Shown piece by piece: positions 1-7,398 of a stretch of DNA of 11,302 bases. The position numbers and the translations under genes were made by a program. The DNA is from Bacteroidales bacterium (lineage in GTDB: Bacteria > Bacteroidota > Bacteroidia > Bacteroidales > UBA1402), in contig JALNXZ010000029.1 in the NCBI GenBank assembly GCA_023230125.1, forward strand, positions 1-11,302, in the 5' to 3' direction. Under the pieces are notes generated by a model. The model was not told the DNA's origin, ran no database searches, and was given only the letters and a program-made list of their open reading frames with translations. How positions within the stretch are numbered: the stretch's first letter is position 1; each line of letters begins with the position of its first letter.

Positions 1-708
1 GATTTCAATATTGCCAGTAATAAAAATAATATTACGAAGCTGTATGAAGGTTCTGATATTCATACCGGCACTATTAGCGGTTCCGGTGCTCCCAGTGTGG
101 GCATTCAGATTATTCGGGAAGGAGAAGCTTATGGCTCATTCTATGGCTACGAATATGAAGGATTAGATGCCAATGGTAAAGAAATATTTACCGATCTCAC
201 CGGTGATGGAATTACATCTGCAGACAAGACGATTATCGGTCATGCGCTTCCGACAGCGACAATGGGTCTAAGTTCGACCTTAAAATATAAAGATTTTGAT
301 TTGAATATAGGATTCAGAAGTTGTGTCGGAAACAAAATCTACAACAATACCAGAGCCGAAATTTCTCAGACGAATCGTTTGGTAGGTCAGAATGTCAGCA
401 AGGAAGGCTCACAAGGTATTGCTCATGCTGCTTATGAATATGCTTCATCCCGTTGGCTTGAAGATGGTAGTTTTTTACGGCTGGACAATTTGACTTTGGG
501 GTATAACCTAAAGGATATATTCGGGACAAAGAGTAAAGTACGAATCTATTGCACCGGTCAGAATCTATTTGTAATCACAAATTATTCAGGTTACGATCCT
601 GAAGTGAATTCTAAAGCAGGAAATTCCTCTGCTTCTTCTATAGGAATAGATTATGACAATTATCCTAAGTCACGAGGCTTTTCTGCCGGTATAAACATTA
701 ACTTTTAA
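1..708 (+). CDS. SusC/RagA-type TonB-dependent outer-membrane transporter, C-terminal 235 residues (5' end outside window)
   Basis: The reading frame is open from base 1 and ends with TAA at 706-708, so only the C-terminal part of the roughly 1000-residue protein is present. Visible family marks are an acidic glycine-rich segment (residues DLTGDG in the translation near base 200, followed by ADKTIIG), typical of the SusC loop just before the last beta-barrel strands. After it come alternating-hydrophobic strands (LKYKDFDLNIGF), a GNKIYNN segment, and a C-terminus ending in INF, the usual hydrophobic barrel-end signature. SusC proteins form a barrel that, with a SusD lid lipoprotein and TonB energy, imports oligosaccharides across the outer membrane. 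The gene is followed 3 bases later by a SusD gene, so they form one transcription unit. The plug domain, signal sequence and promoter lie upstream of the window. The substrate cannot be read from this fragment; the linked GH65 enzyme suggests an alpha-glucoside. Confidence 0.93.
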   Translation, partial: DFNIASNKNNITKLYEGSDIHTGTISGSGAPSVGIQIIREGEAYGSFYGYEYEGLDANGKEIFTDLTGDGITSADKTIIGHALPTATMGLSSTLKYKDFDLNIGFRSCVGNKIYNNTRAEISQTNRLVGQNVSKEGSQGIAHAAYEYASSRWLEDGSFLRLDNLTLGYNLKDIFGTKSKVRIYCTGQNLFVITNYSGYDPEVNSKAGNSSASSIGIDYDNYPKSRGFSAGININF

Positions 709-711
709 TAA

Positions 712-2238
712 ATGAGCATTATGAAAAAAATATTTTATTTATTGCTTTTAGCAATAACAACGACCATAAGCTGTACAGACCTAGAGATGAATCCATTAAG
801 TCAACTTACTGATGAGAATGCTTATTTGACGAAAAATGATTTATTATGTGGTTTGTCGGGCGTTTATGCTACCAGTGGTTGTTATTTAGCCAGTTTGTTT
901 GTGGTTAACGAACCCTGTACGGATGAAGCCGTCGTGCCGGCACGTGGAAGCGACTGGAAATCAACAGCTTTGCAAGATTTACACAAACATACATGGACCA
1001 GTGACAACAGTGAAATTAATGGTCCATATACTGATTTATCTTCAGGAATAGCCCAGGCCAATCTTTTTATCAAAGCACTTAATAATTCGGGTCTGACAGG
1101 CGACGATGTTGATATTATTGCTGCTGAAGCAAGGTTCGTTCGTGCCTTTCATTATTATAATATGATTGACATGTTTGGGAATATACCTATTGTAACAGAT
1201 GTTGTCGATCCGTCAAATCCACCTAGTAACAATACCCGTATTGAAGTATTCAATTTTCTCGAAACCGAATTGAAAGAGATTGCCGATATTTTACCTGCCA
1301 CCAGTGATTATGGCAGAGTAAATAAAAATGCTGCATACTTTTTATTGGCTAAATTGTATATCAATGCAAAAGTTTTTACCGGTACTGCTCAATGGGGTAA
1401 AGCTATACAATATTGCAACTTGGTAATTGATGACGGCACTTACCACCTTGCCGATGATTATCAATCCATCTTCAAATGGGATAATGATAATTGTCCTGAA
1501 AACATTTATGTTTACCGAAATAGTTCTGAAACCAGTACATGGGGGGCCGGTCTCTATATCCAATTTTACACTTTGCATTACAATCAAGGCCCTCAATTTG
1601 GATTAACAGGTACTGGCTGGAATGGTTATTCGACAACGAAAAGTTTCTATGAAAAATTCACTTCAACGGATAAGCGCAAATATATCTTTCTTGTTGGGCA
1701 ACAATATGGTCCAGAAGGCGAACAATTATTTTGTAGAGATGGGATTACTCCCCTCATTTTTACGCCTGAATATACAACAGCCGAAGGTATGGATAATGCT
1801 TCAGAAACAGATGGCGCACGTGTAATAAAATATATACCAGGTGGTCCGGCACCTCTCTATTTTCTCAATAACGATTTCGCGATATTCCGTTTTGCCGATA
1901 TTGTATTGATGAAAGCAGAAGCAATTCTTCGTGGAGGTATTGATCCGAAGGGTGAAACAGCTTTGGATTTGGTCAATTCGGTAAGAGCCCGTGCTTTTGA
2001 TGTAACTGATCCTGCAAGAGCTTTACCTTCTATAAACCTTGATATATTGCTTGATGAACGTGGACGCGAATTTGCATGGGAACTTCTTAGAAGAAATGAT
2101 CTGATTCGTTTTGGAAAATACAATGATGCCTGGGATATGAAAGCTGCATCTAATGAAACGTTTAGAACTTTGTTTCCAATACCCAGTCAACAAATTGGAG
2201 CCAACAAGAACTTGACTCAAAATGATGGATATAATTAA
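712..2238 (+). CDS. SusD/RagB-family nutrient-binding outer-membrane lipoprotein
   Basis: This 508-residue protein is of normal length for the family. It starts with a lipoprotein signal: a hydrophobic stretch ending in TISC with Cys21 as the lipidated residue, followed by TDLE, an acidic stretch like the Bacteroidota surface-export signal. SusD signatures follow: an N-terminal segment resembling NPLSQLTDENAY, the RFVRAFHYYNMIDMFGNIPIV block of the TPR-like region (about residues 140-162), a FADIVLMKAEAILRGG helix, NSVRARAF, and a C-terminal DERGREFAWELLRRNDLIRFGKY block. SusD caps the SusC barrel and binds glycan at the cell surface. ATG 712 is 3 bases after the susC stop. ATG 721 (beginning MKKIF) is an equally good start that would leave a more typical signal peptide of 17 residues before the Cys. 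The glycan bound is unknown. Confidence 0.95.
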   Translation: MSIMKKIFYLLLLAITTTISCTDLEMNPLSQLTDENAYLTKNDLLCGLSGVYATSGCYLASLFVVNEPCTDEAVVPARGSDWKSTALQDLHKHTWTSDNSEINGPYTDLSSGIAQANLFIKALNNSGLTGDDVDIIAAEARFVRAFHYYNMIDMFGNIPIVTDVVDPSNPPSNNTRIEVFNFLETELKEIADILPATSDYGRVNKNAAYFLLAKLYINAKVFTGTAQWGKAIQYCNLVIDDGTYHLADDYQSIFKWDNDNCPENIYVYRNSSETSTWGAGLYIQFYTLHYNQGPQFGLTGTGWNGYSTTKSFYEKFTSTDKRKYIFLVGQQYGPEGEQLFCRDGITPLIFTPEYTTAEGMDNASETDGARVIKYIPGGPAPLYFLNNDFAIFRFADIVLMKAEAILRGGIDPKGETALDLVNSVRARAFDVTDPARALPSINLDILLDERGREFAWELLRRNDLIRFGKYNDAWDMKAASNETFRTLFPIPSQQIGANKNLTQNDGYN

Positions 2239-2328
2239 ATTTAGAAGCTCTCTCAGATATGATTTTTTTATAATTAAAATCTTTAGAGTGGTTTAAATCT
2301 TTCAACATATTTGAGGAGCTTCTAAATT
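2238..2328 (+). repeat. Long imperfect inverted repeat (hairpin) directly behind susD
   Basis: The arm 2238-2250 is perfectly complementary to 2316-2328 (13 bp). The stem continues after one bulged T (2251) with 2252-2261 against 2306-2315, including one G-T wobble, giving about 23 pairs around a 44-base AT-rich loop. The left arm begins on the last base of the susD stop codon. No T-run follows the right arm, so this is not a classical intrinsic terminator. It may be a 3'-end stabiliser or processing hairpin for the susCD mRNA, or a small palindromic repeat element. No target-site duplication is visible at its edges. Confidence 0.6.
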
Positions 2329-2357
2329 GACTTAGGTATTAACAGGTATGATTAACT

Positions 2358-2404
2358 TTTGTGAGGTTGCTCAGAAGGAAGCTCCTTTTGAACAACCTCA
2401 TAAA
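2358..2404 (+). terminator. Strong hairpin between susD and GH65 gene, possible attenuator or weak terminator
   Basis: Bases 2358-2369 pair with 2393-2404 (12 pairs, one G-T wobble). After a 2x2 internal loop, 2372-2379 pair with 2383-2390 (8 pairs, one wobble) around an AGC loop. Only a three-T stretch follows (2405-2407), so termination would be inefficient. Placed between the transporter genes and the enzyme gene, it could reduce the downstream transcript relative to susCD. The role is inferred; only the pairing is seen. Confidence 0.45.
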
Positions 2405-2493
2405 TTTAAAATTCAGAGCCCTCGAAATCATTTAAAATGCACAAAGAGCATTCATCTTTTCAAAAAAATCATTATTAATCATCTTAATAAGAA

Positions 2494-4557
2494 ATGACAA
2501 ACCATCCAATCTCCATTCCGGTAAAGACTCTGATATTGATTATTTTTTTCCTGACATCCACGCAACTTTTTGCGCAGACAAATCCATGGATCATTCAAGC
2601 GGATAAAATAAATCCATCTGATTATTATGGCATTACAGTAGCCAATGGGATGGTTGGTATTGTTTCTTCGCCGGAACCATTTAAAGTAAAAGATGTGATA
2701 CTTGCAGGATCTTATGATCTATATGGGAGAGGGCGCGTGAGCAATTTTCTTAACGGTTTCAATTTATTGAATATGAGATTTGATATTAATGGAAAAGAAA
2801 TGGATGCAAGTTCAGTCAAGAATTTCAGCCAGAAGCTTGATATGAGATCTGCTGCTTTCACTTCTTCTTTTGACTACGAAGATCAAGCAAGTGTTACATA
2901 TACCTATTATTCACTCCGTCAATTGCCTTTTTGTGTACTTATGGAAGTAAAGGTAACAGCAAAAAAGGACATTACTATCAACACAGCCAGCATTATGCAG
3001 GCTCCGGATGCTTTACGCGATGTTCAGAATTATTATAACGAGATAAACCGCCCCCACGTTACAATCAGTTTGCTTACCTCAACGGCAAAAAGCCCAACAG
3101 GGAAGCTACAACTCTGTGCATCAACCTGTTTTCTGTTTACGGAAGCGCACTTACAGGAACCTCGCATCATTCATAAAATGTGGGATAACAACATGCACCT
3201 GATGGAATTCAACAAAGCCATAAAAGCAGGCCAAACGTACACTTATTGCATTGTAGGGACTTCCATATCGTCCGCACATCATGATGATCCTCTAAATGAA
3301 GCTGAACGTTTAACCATTTTTGCGAGATTACAAGGACGCGATTGGTTGATCAATTTTCATAAAAAAGCATGGGCGGATTTGTGGAAAAGTGACATTCAGG
3401 TTGAAGGTGATGCACAATCGCAACAAGATATACACAGCATGTTGTATCATTTGTACTCCTTTGCCCGTGAAGGAAATTCATTCTCCCCTTCTCCGATGGG
3501 GTTATCGGGTTTAGGCTACAACGGTCATGTGTTTTGGGATACTGAAATATGGATGTTCCCTGTTTATTTGGTGCTTCATCCGGAAATTGCCAAATCATTG
3601 ATAGAATATCGGTTCGAAAGACTTGAGGCGGCAAAACGCAATGCTTTCTCTCATGGATTTAAAGGTGCTATGTACCCGTGGGAAAGTGCAGGAACAGGAG
3701 TGGAGGAAACGCCGGTATGGGCACTTACCGGTCCGTTTGAGCATCATATTACGGCTTGTGTCGCATGGGCTGCATGGAATTATTATTGTGTTGTACATGA
3801 TAAAAACTGGCTCAGAGAAAAAGGCTGGCCGATACTTTCCGCAACGGCCGATTTCTGGGCAAGCAGGGTAGAGCGTAACGGCCCCGGTTGTTACGATATT
3901 AAGAATGTCGTAGCTGCCGACGAATGGGCTGAAAATGTAGATAACGATGCTTTCACAAATGCCGCAGCAAAAGCTAACCTGCAGCATGCAATCCTTGCTG
4001 CCAAAGTACTTGGATACACTGCCGATCCTGACTGGGAATTGGTAGCGCAGAATATACCCATACTTAAACTACCCGATGGAACGACCAAAGAACATGCCGC
4101 ATATCATGGAGAAGAAATCAAACAGGCTGATGTGAATTTGCTGGCTTACCCTTTAAATGAAATTTCAGATTTCAATCAAATAAGGACAGATTTAGCGTAT
4201 TATAGTAAACGGATACCTGATGCCGACACTCCAGCCATGACACAAGCCATCTTCGCTTTGTTATATGCCAGATTGGGCGATGGTGGTAGTGCTTTTCAAT
4301 GGTTTAAGGAGGCTTATGAGCCGAACCTGAATCCACCTTTTAGAGTGATAGCCGAAACAAAAGGAGGTTCTAATCCCTATTTTGCTACGGGGGCGGGTGG
4401 AATATTGCAAAGCGTTTTAATGGGCTTTGGCGGATTGGACATTACTCCTGACGGCATTATACAAAAGAAATCAGTATTGCCCGAAAATTGGAAAAAGCTT
4501 ACAATTACAGGAGTGGGTATCGATGGGAAAACCTTTGAGGTTGACAATAAATATTAA
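2494..4557 (+). CDS. Secreted GH65-family glycoside hydrolase, probable alpha-1,2-glucosidase (kojibiose-hydrolase-like)
   Basis: The 687-residue product begins with a type I signal peptide (hydrophobic residues 12-26, probable cut after FA at residue 27, in the FAQ context common in Bacteroidota), so it acts in the periplasm. The N-terminal half is the GH65 beta-sandwich. The (alpha/alpha)6 catalytic part starts near residue 305, with the family block GYNGHVFWDTEIWMFP at 341-356. The block DEWAENVDNDAFTN holds Glu477, which aligns with the GH65 general acid. Glu621 (AETKGG) sits 144 residues later, where hydrolytic members carry their general base and phosphorylases carry a phosphate site. 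From memory, the Flavobacterium johnsoniae alpha-1,2-glucosidase has Glu472 and Glu616, the same spacing. A hydrolase is therefore favoured over a phosphorylase. Linkage to SusCD makes it the only degradative enzyme visible in this locus. There is no Shine-Dalgarno, only AT-rich sequence before the ATG. Exact linkage specificity is inferred. Confidence 0.88.
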   Translation: MTNHPISIPVKTLILIIFFLTSTQLFAQTNPWIIQADKINPSDYYGITVANGMVGIVSSPEPFKVKDVILAGSYDLYGRGRVSNFLNGFNLLNMRFDINGKEMDASSVKNFSQKLDMRSAAFTSSFDYEDQASVTYTYYSLRQLPFCVLMEVKVTAKKDITINTASIMQAPDALRDVQNYYNEINRPHVTISLLTSTAKSPTGKLQLCASTCFLFTEAHLQEPRIIHKMWDNNMHLMEFNKAIKAGQTYTYCIVGTSISSAHHDDPLNEAERLTIFARLQGRDWLINFHKKAWADLWKSDIQVEGDAQSQQDIHSMLYHLYSFAREGNSFSPSPMGLSGLGYNGHVFWDTEIWMFPVYLVLHPEIAKSLIEYRFERLEAAKRNAFSHGFKGAMYPWESAGTGVEETPVWALTGPFEHHITACVAWAAWNYYCVVHDKNWLREKGWPILSATADFWASRVERNGPGCYDIKNVVAADEWAENVDNDAFTNAAAKANLQHAILAAKVLGYTADPDWELVAQNIPILKLPDGTTKEHAAYHGEEIKQADVNLLAYPLNEISDFNQIRTDLAYYSKRIPDADTPAMTQAIFALLYARLGDGGSAFQWFKEAYEPNLNPPFRVIAETKGGSNPYFATGAGGILQSVLMGFGGLDITPDGIIQKKSVLPENWKKLTITGVGIDGKTFEVDNKY

Positions 4558-4611
4558 AGCAAATGTCTATTTTGGATTCCATAGCTGTTTGCCGGAAAAA
4601 GCTTAAAGCGT

Positions 4612-5643
4612 CTAGATTTTATTTTCTTTCAAAAAATCACAGGTGTCCCGAATGGTTTGAAGTAGTGGTATAAAATTGAAATTCAGCGTGCTTCTAATCT
4701 GTTGATTTGAATATTTTTGAGGGTTTTGGGCTGTTTCTACAGTCTCTTTTGTTAGTTGTGGAACTTTCCCAGAAATTATTCCGTATGATTCTGATAAAAA
4801 AGCACCCAAAAGAAGTATGGTTTTACCCGCAAAAAAACGGGGAGGCTTTTTGTTGAATTCTGAGGCAATCATTGAAAACAGCTCTTTATTATCGATGTTT
4901 TCAGATACCAGAATGAAATGTTTTCCAAATTTGTTTTTCCCCATGAGCTCCATTCCAGCCCGGCAAACATCACGAACGTCTACATATCCGGTTGTCGCTT
5001 TGGTATAAAAAGGCATTCCTTTGCGTCCGGCCTGAATCAGCAGCAGGCTTCCTTTAGTCGGAGTCCCGGGACCGAGAATGATGCCCGGGTTTAAAATGAC
5101 GGTGTTCAGCCCTTCATTGCCAGCCCGCCAAACCTCCAGTTCGGATCGGAATTTGCTATCTGAATAGACGGAAGATTCTCCATTACTTTTTCGCGGTGTA
5201 TTTTCATAGACAAAATCACCTTTTTTAGCATTGCCAAGTGCCCCAATGGAGCTAATGAAACAAAACCGCTTGATACCGCATTTCAAGGCGGCATCGACCA
5301 TGTTTGATGTGCCTTGGATGTTGGTTCGGAGGAGTTCCTTGCTATTTTTGCTGTTAAAAGAAACGATTGCAGCGCAATGATAAACATCTTCAACTCCTGT
5401 CATTCGTTCGCAAAGTCCGACATAATCCAGTGTGTTCCCCCAAATCCACTCTACGGAATCATACAATTCATCGAAGGATTGGTTGTAAAAGGCGCAAATC
5501 AGCCGGACCTGGTCGAATGAAGAAGTGGAACGAACCAATGCACGAATATGATATCCGGACTGGTAAAGGTGAATCAAAAAATGTCCTCCGACCAAGCCGG
5601 TACAGCCTGTGAGGAAAGCCAATTTGCGCGTGTCGGATTTCAT
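4612..5643 (-). CDS. NAD(P)-dependent epimerase/dehydratase-like extended SDR oxidoreductase
   Basis: With the ATG at 5643 the product is 343 residues. It has a Rossmann fold with the GxxGxxG nucleotide-binding motif at residues 13-19 (GCTGLVG), the segment HCAAIVSF near 89-96, catalytic Ser at 131/132, and the YxxxK pair Tyr160/Lys164 (YSDSK), followed by the NPGIILGPG block. This is the pattern of extended SDRs related to dihydroflavonol reductases, sterol dehydrogenases and nucleotide-sugar epimerases. The substrate cannot be told. A longer frame beginning at a TTG (5664) is rejected because that codon lies inside the gene's own -7 box. The gene converges on the GH65 gene with a 54-base gap and diverges from the DUF4271 gene. 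Confidence 0.9.
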   Translation of the reverse strand: MKSDTRKLAFLTGCTGLVGGHFLIHLYQSGYHIRALVRSTSSFDQVRLICAFYNQSFDELYDSVEWIWGNTLDYVGLCERMTGVEDVYHCAAIVSFNSKNSKELLRTNIQGTSNMVDAALKCGIKRFCFISSIGALGNAKKGDFVYENTPRKSNGESSVYSDSKFRSELEVWRAGNEGLNTVILNPGIILGPGTPTKGSLLLIQAGRKGMPFYTKATTGYVDVRDVCRAGMELMGKNKFGKHFILVSENIDNKELFSMIASEFNKKPPRFFAGKTILLLGAFLSESYGIISGKVPQLTKETVETAQNPQKYSNQQIRSTLNFNFIPLLQTIRDTCDFLKENKI

Positions 5644-5659
5644 ATGAATCTTGATGAGG

Positions 5660-5693
5660 CGCAAAAATACGAAAAGAAATGCTTATTTTTGCG
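5660..5693. promoter_or_regulatory. Divergent promoter pair inside a perfect 10-bp inverted repeat
   Basis: Bases 5660-5669 and 5684-5693 are exact reverse complements separated by 14 bases. Each arm contains a TATTTTTG box, fitting the Bacteroidota -7 consensus TAnnTTTG: minus strand at 5662-5669 for the SDR gene, plus strand at 5684-5691 for the DUF4271-hemD cluster. Neither has a convincing -33 TTTG. Predicted transcription starts lie close to the start codons, giving short leaders. The symmetry could also serve as an operator for a dimeric regulator. Confidence 0.65.
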
Positions 5694-5703
5694 AAAATTT
5701 AGA

Positions 5704-6588
5704 ATGCCGGGTATAAAAAACCAGATCATGGAAGCCGATACGCTCACAAGGATTGACATTACAACTCAGATAAACAATACTGTATATTCGGATTCAACCG
5801 CACTCATGTTCAATGAATGGAACTATTCCGGTGATGCAACCCCTTTGCTGGATACAAAAACCTGGCTTCAAGACACCATTCAAGCTTTTCACCAAAGACA
5901 ATCACTCTATTATCCCAAACATGATGGCATTGTTCGCTCAAATAGGATCATGTCGGAAAGTATCCTTCTGATTATTTTGATTTTGGAGATTGCTCTTGTG
6001 GCTTTTCTAATTAAGAACAGTTTAAAGTTTATCAATAAAACTGTTAAAAGATCTTCTGGTCAGGATGACTGGAGGGAATATTCAGAGGATGTGGGGCGAA
6101 GCCATTCTTCTCATGAGATTCTGTGGCTTATCAGTGTTGTCGTTTTTGCGTTGATGATACCTGTCCTATTAAACTTTCAGGGAGTTCAAGCTAATTATGA
6201 TCAGGACAATTTGCTTTTTTTCAGATATCTAATGTATGTCCTCTTGTACTTTTTTGTAAAGTTTTCCATATACAGGATGGTGGGTATGACTTTCTTCAGT
6301 ATAAATCAAACGAGACAATGGATTACTGTTAATAAAACCATGATTTCTTTTTATGCCTTGATCCTTTCTCCTGTACTGATTCTTGCAGAAGTGGGATTGC
6401 CCGTGCAGGCTTCTTTTGTCTATGCATGGATTATTGTGAGTATTATTTTAGCCAGAATCTGGCAACTGATAAATGCGGTTGATATTTTTTCTATAAAAAT
6501 TGGGGATTTTTTATATTTGATTTTGTATCTTTGCGGCTTGGAAATATTGCCTATTTTATTGTTTTATAAGGGCTTATTTCTGATATGA
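5704..6588 (+). CDS. DUF4271 domain-containing integral membrane protein
   Basis: The 294-residue product has a soluble, polar N-terminal region of about 85 residues and then about six hydrophobic segments (roughly 86-104, 138-158, 172-190, 211-230, 237-255, 267-288). The segment between the first two (residues 111-137) is charged. Composition, length and position directly before hemD match DUF4271, a Bacteroidota family of unknown function. The frame is open further upstream (to 5548), but that would overlap the SDR gene and precede the -7 box at 5684-5691, so the start must be at or after about 5698. ATG 5704 is the first candidate and ATG 5728 (MEADTL, 286 residues) is the alternative, preceded by an A-run. 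The hemD gene follows 30 bases after the stop. No function can be assigned. Confidence 0.82.
   Translation: MPGIKNQIMEADTLTRIDITTQINNTVYSDSTALMFNEWNYSGDATPLLDTKTWLQDTIQAFHQRQSLYYPKHDGIVRSNRIMSESILLIILILEIALVAFLIKNSLKFINKTVKRSSGQDDWREYSEDVGRSHSSHEILWLISVVVFALMIPVLLNFQGVQANYDQDNLLFFRYLMYVLLYFFVKFSIYRMVGMTFFSINQTRQWITVNKTMISFYALILSPVLILAEVGLPVQASFVYAWIIVSIILARIWQLINAVDIFSIKIGDFLYLILYLCGLEILPILLFYKGLFLI
6526..6533 (+). promoter_or_regulatory. Candidate internal promoter for hemD inside the DUF4271 gene
   Basis: TATCTTTG is an exact match to the Bacteroidota -7 box TAnnTTTG and is followed by C, as is common. It lies 86 bases before the hemD TTG start, within the last 20 codons of the preceding gene. 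The -33 region is weak (a TTGG at 6500-6503). It would give hemD, and possibly rnpA by read-through, some independence from the upstream promoter. Confidence 0.4.
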
Positions 6589-6618
6589 TAGTGCATCCAT
6601 TTTTTTAAATTTAAGATT

Positions 6619-7380
6619 TTGAAAATCAAGAATTTGTTAGTGTCTCAGCCTAAGCCGACTACTGAAAAGTCTCCTTATTATGATATGGCTGAAAAATATG
6701 GTTTAAAGATTGATTTCCGTCCCTTTATTAAGGTGGAACCAGTTTTGGCTAAAGAATTTAGACAGCAGCACGTATCTATTTTAGACCACACTGCTGTTAT
6801 TTTTACAGCCCGCACGGCTATTGATCATTTTTTTCGCTTGTGTGAAGAAATGAGAATATCCATTCCGGAAACCATGAAATATTTCTGTATCAGTGAGCAA
6901 GTTGCTTTGTATCTGCAGAAATACATCGTTTATCGCAAACGTAAAATATTTCATACAACAACCGGAAAACTGGAGGATTTGGTTCTTTTGGTCCAAAAAC
7001 ATGTAGGTGAAATATTTCTGGTTCCAGTTTCTGATGTGCATAAAGATGACTTACTTGTCCGTTTTGATGAAAAGGATGTAGATTACACGAAAGCTGTTAT
7101 GTACTGTACTGTAAGCAATGATTTCAAGTCTGGAGAGGCCTTTGACTATGATATGTTGGTTTTCTTCAGCCCTTCCGGGGTTGCTTCGTTGTTAAAAAAT
7201 TTCCCTCATTTTGAACAAGGTGAGATTGCCATTGGATGTCTTGGTGCTACTACCGCAAAGGCTGTCCATGACGCAGGATTGCGTCTGGATGTTGAGGCTC
7301 CGACTGCTGAGGCTCCTTCTATGGTTGCTGCTATTGAATTGTTCATCAAGGAAAACCACAAAGCTGCGAAAAAAAATTAA
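6619..7380 (+). CDS. hemD: Uroporphyrinogen-III synthase (HemD family)
   Basis: HemD closes linear hydroxymethylbilane to uroporphyrinogen III with inversion of ring D, in the cytoplasm, at the branch to heme, siroheme and corrinoids. The 253-residue protein has the two-lobed layout of the family: an N-terminal strand with the SQPKP segment, FRPFIKVE near residue 34, an FTARTAIDHFF block in the first lobe, then MLVFFSPSGVASLL and IAIGCLGATTAKA in the second lobe, ending with AEAPSMVAAI. These blocks match the Bacteroidota form of the enzyme. The start is TTG: no in-frame ATG lies between the TAG stop at 6589-6591 and 6683, and starting at 6683 would remove the conserved SQPKP strand. The gene sits between the DUF4271 gene and rnpA. 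Sequence divergence is normal for HemD, so the call rests on blocks and context. Confidence 0.9.
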   Translation: MKIKNLLVSQPKPTTEKSPYYDMAEKYGLKIDFRPFIKVEPVLAKEFRQQHVSILDHTAVIFTARTAIDHFFRLCEEMRISIPETMKYFCISEQVALYLQKYIVYRKRKIFHTTTGKLEDLVLLVQKHVGEIFLVPVSDVHKDDLLVRFDEKDVDYTKAVMYCTVSNDFKSGEAFDYDMLVFFSPSGVASLLKNFPHFEQGEIAIGCLGATTAKAVHDAGLRLDVEAPTAEAPSMVAAIELFIKENHKAAKKN

Positions 7381-7398
7381 TGATATAAACCTTATTAT

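Noticed and set aside
3595..3987. 130-residue minus-strand open frame within the GH65 gene
   Set aside because: It is a shadow of a strongly supported gene, has no start signals and shows no recognisable domain.
5644..5664. TTG start giving a seven-residue longer SDR protein
   Set aside because: The codon lies in the gene's own predicted -7 box, and ATG 5643 directly precedes the Rossmann strand at normal distance.
5548..5703. Upstream extension of the DUF4271 frame
   Set aside because: It overlaps the SDR gene on the other strand and lies before the -7 box at 5684-5691; the added residues look like antisense coding sequence.
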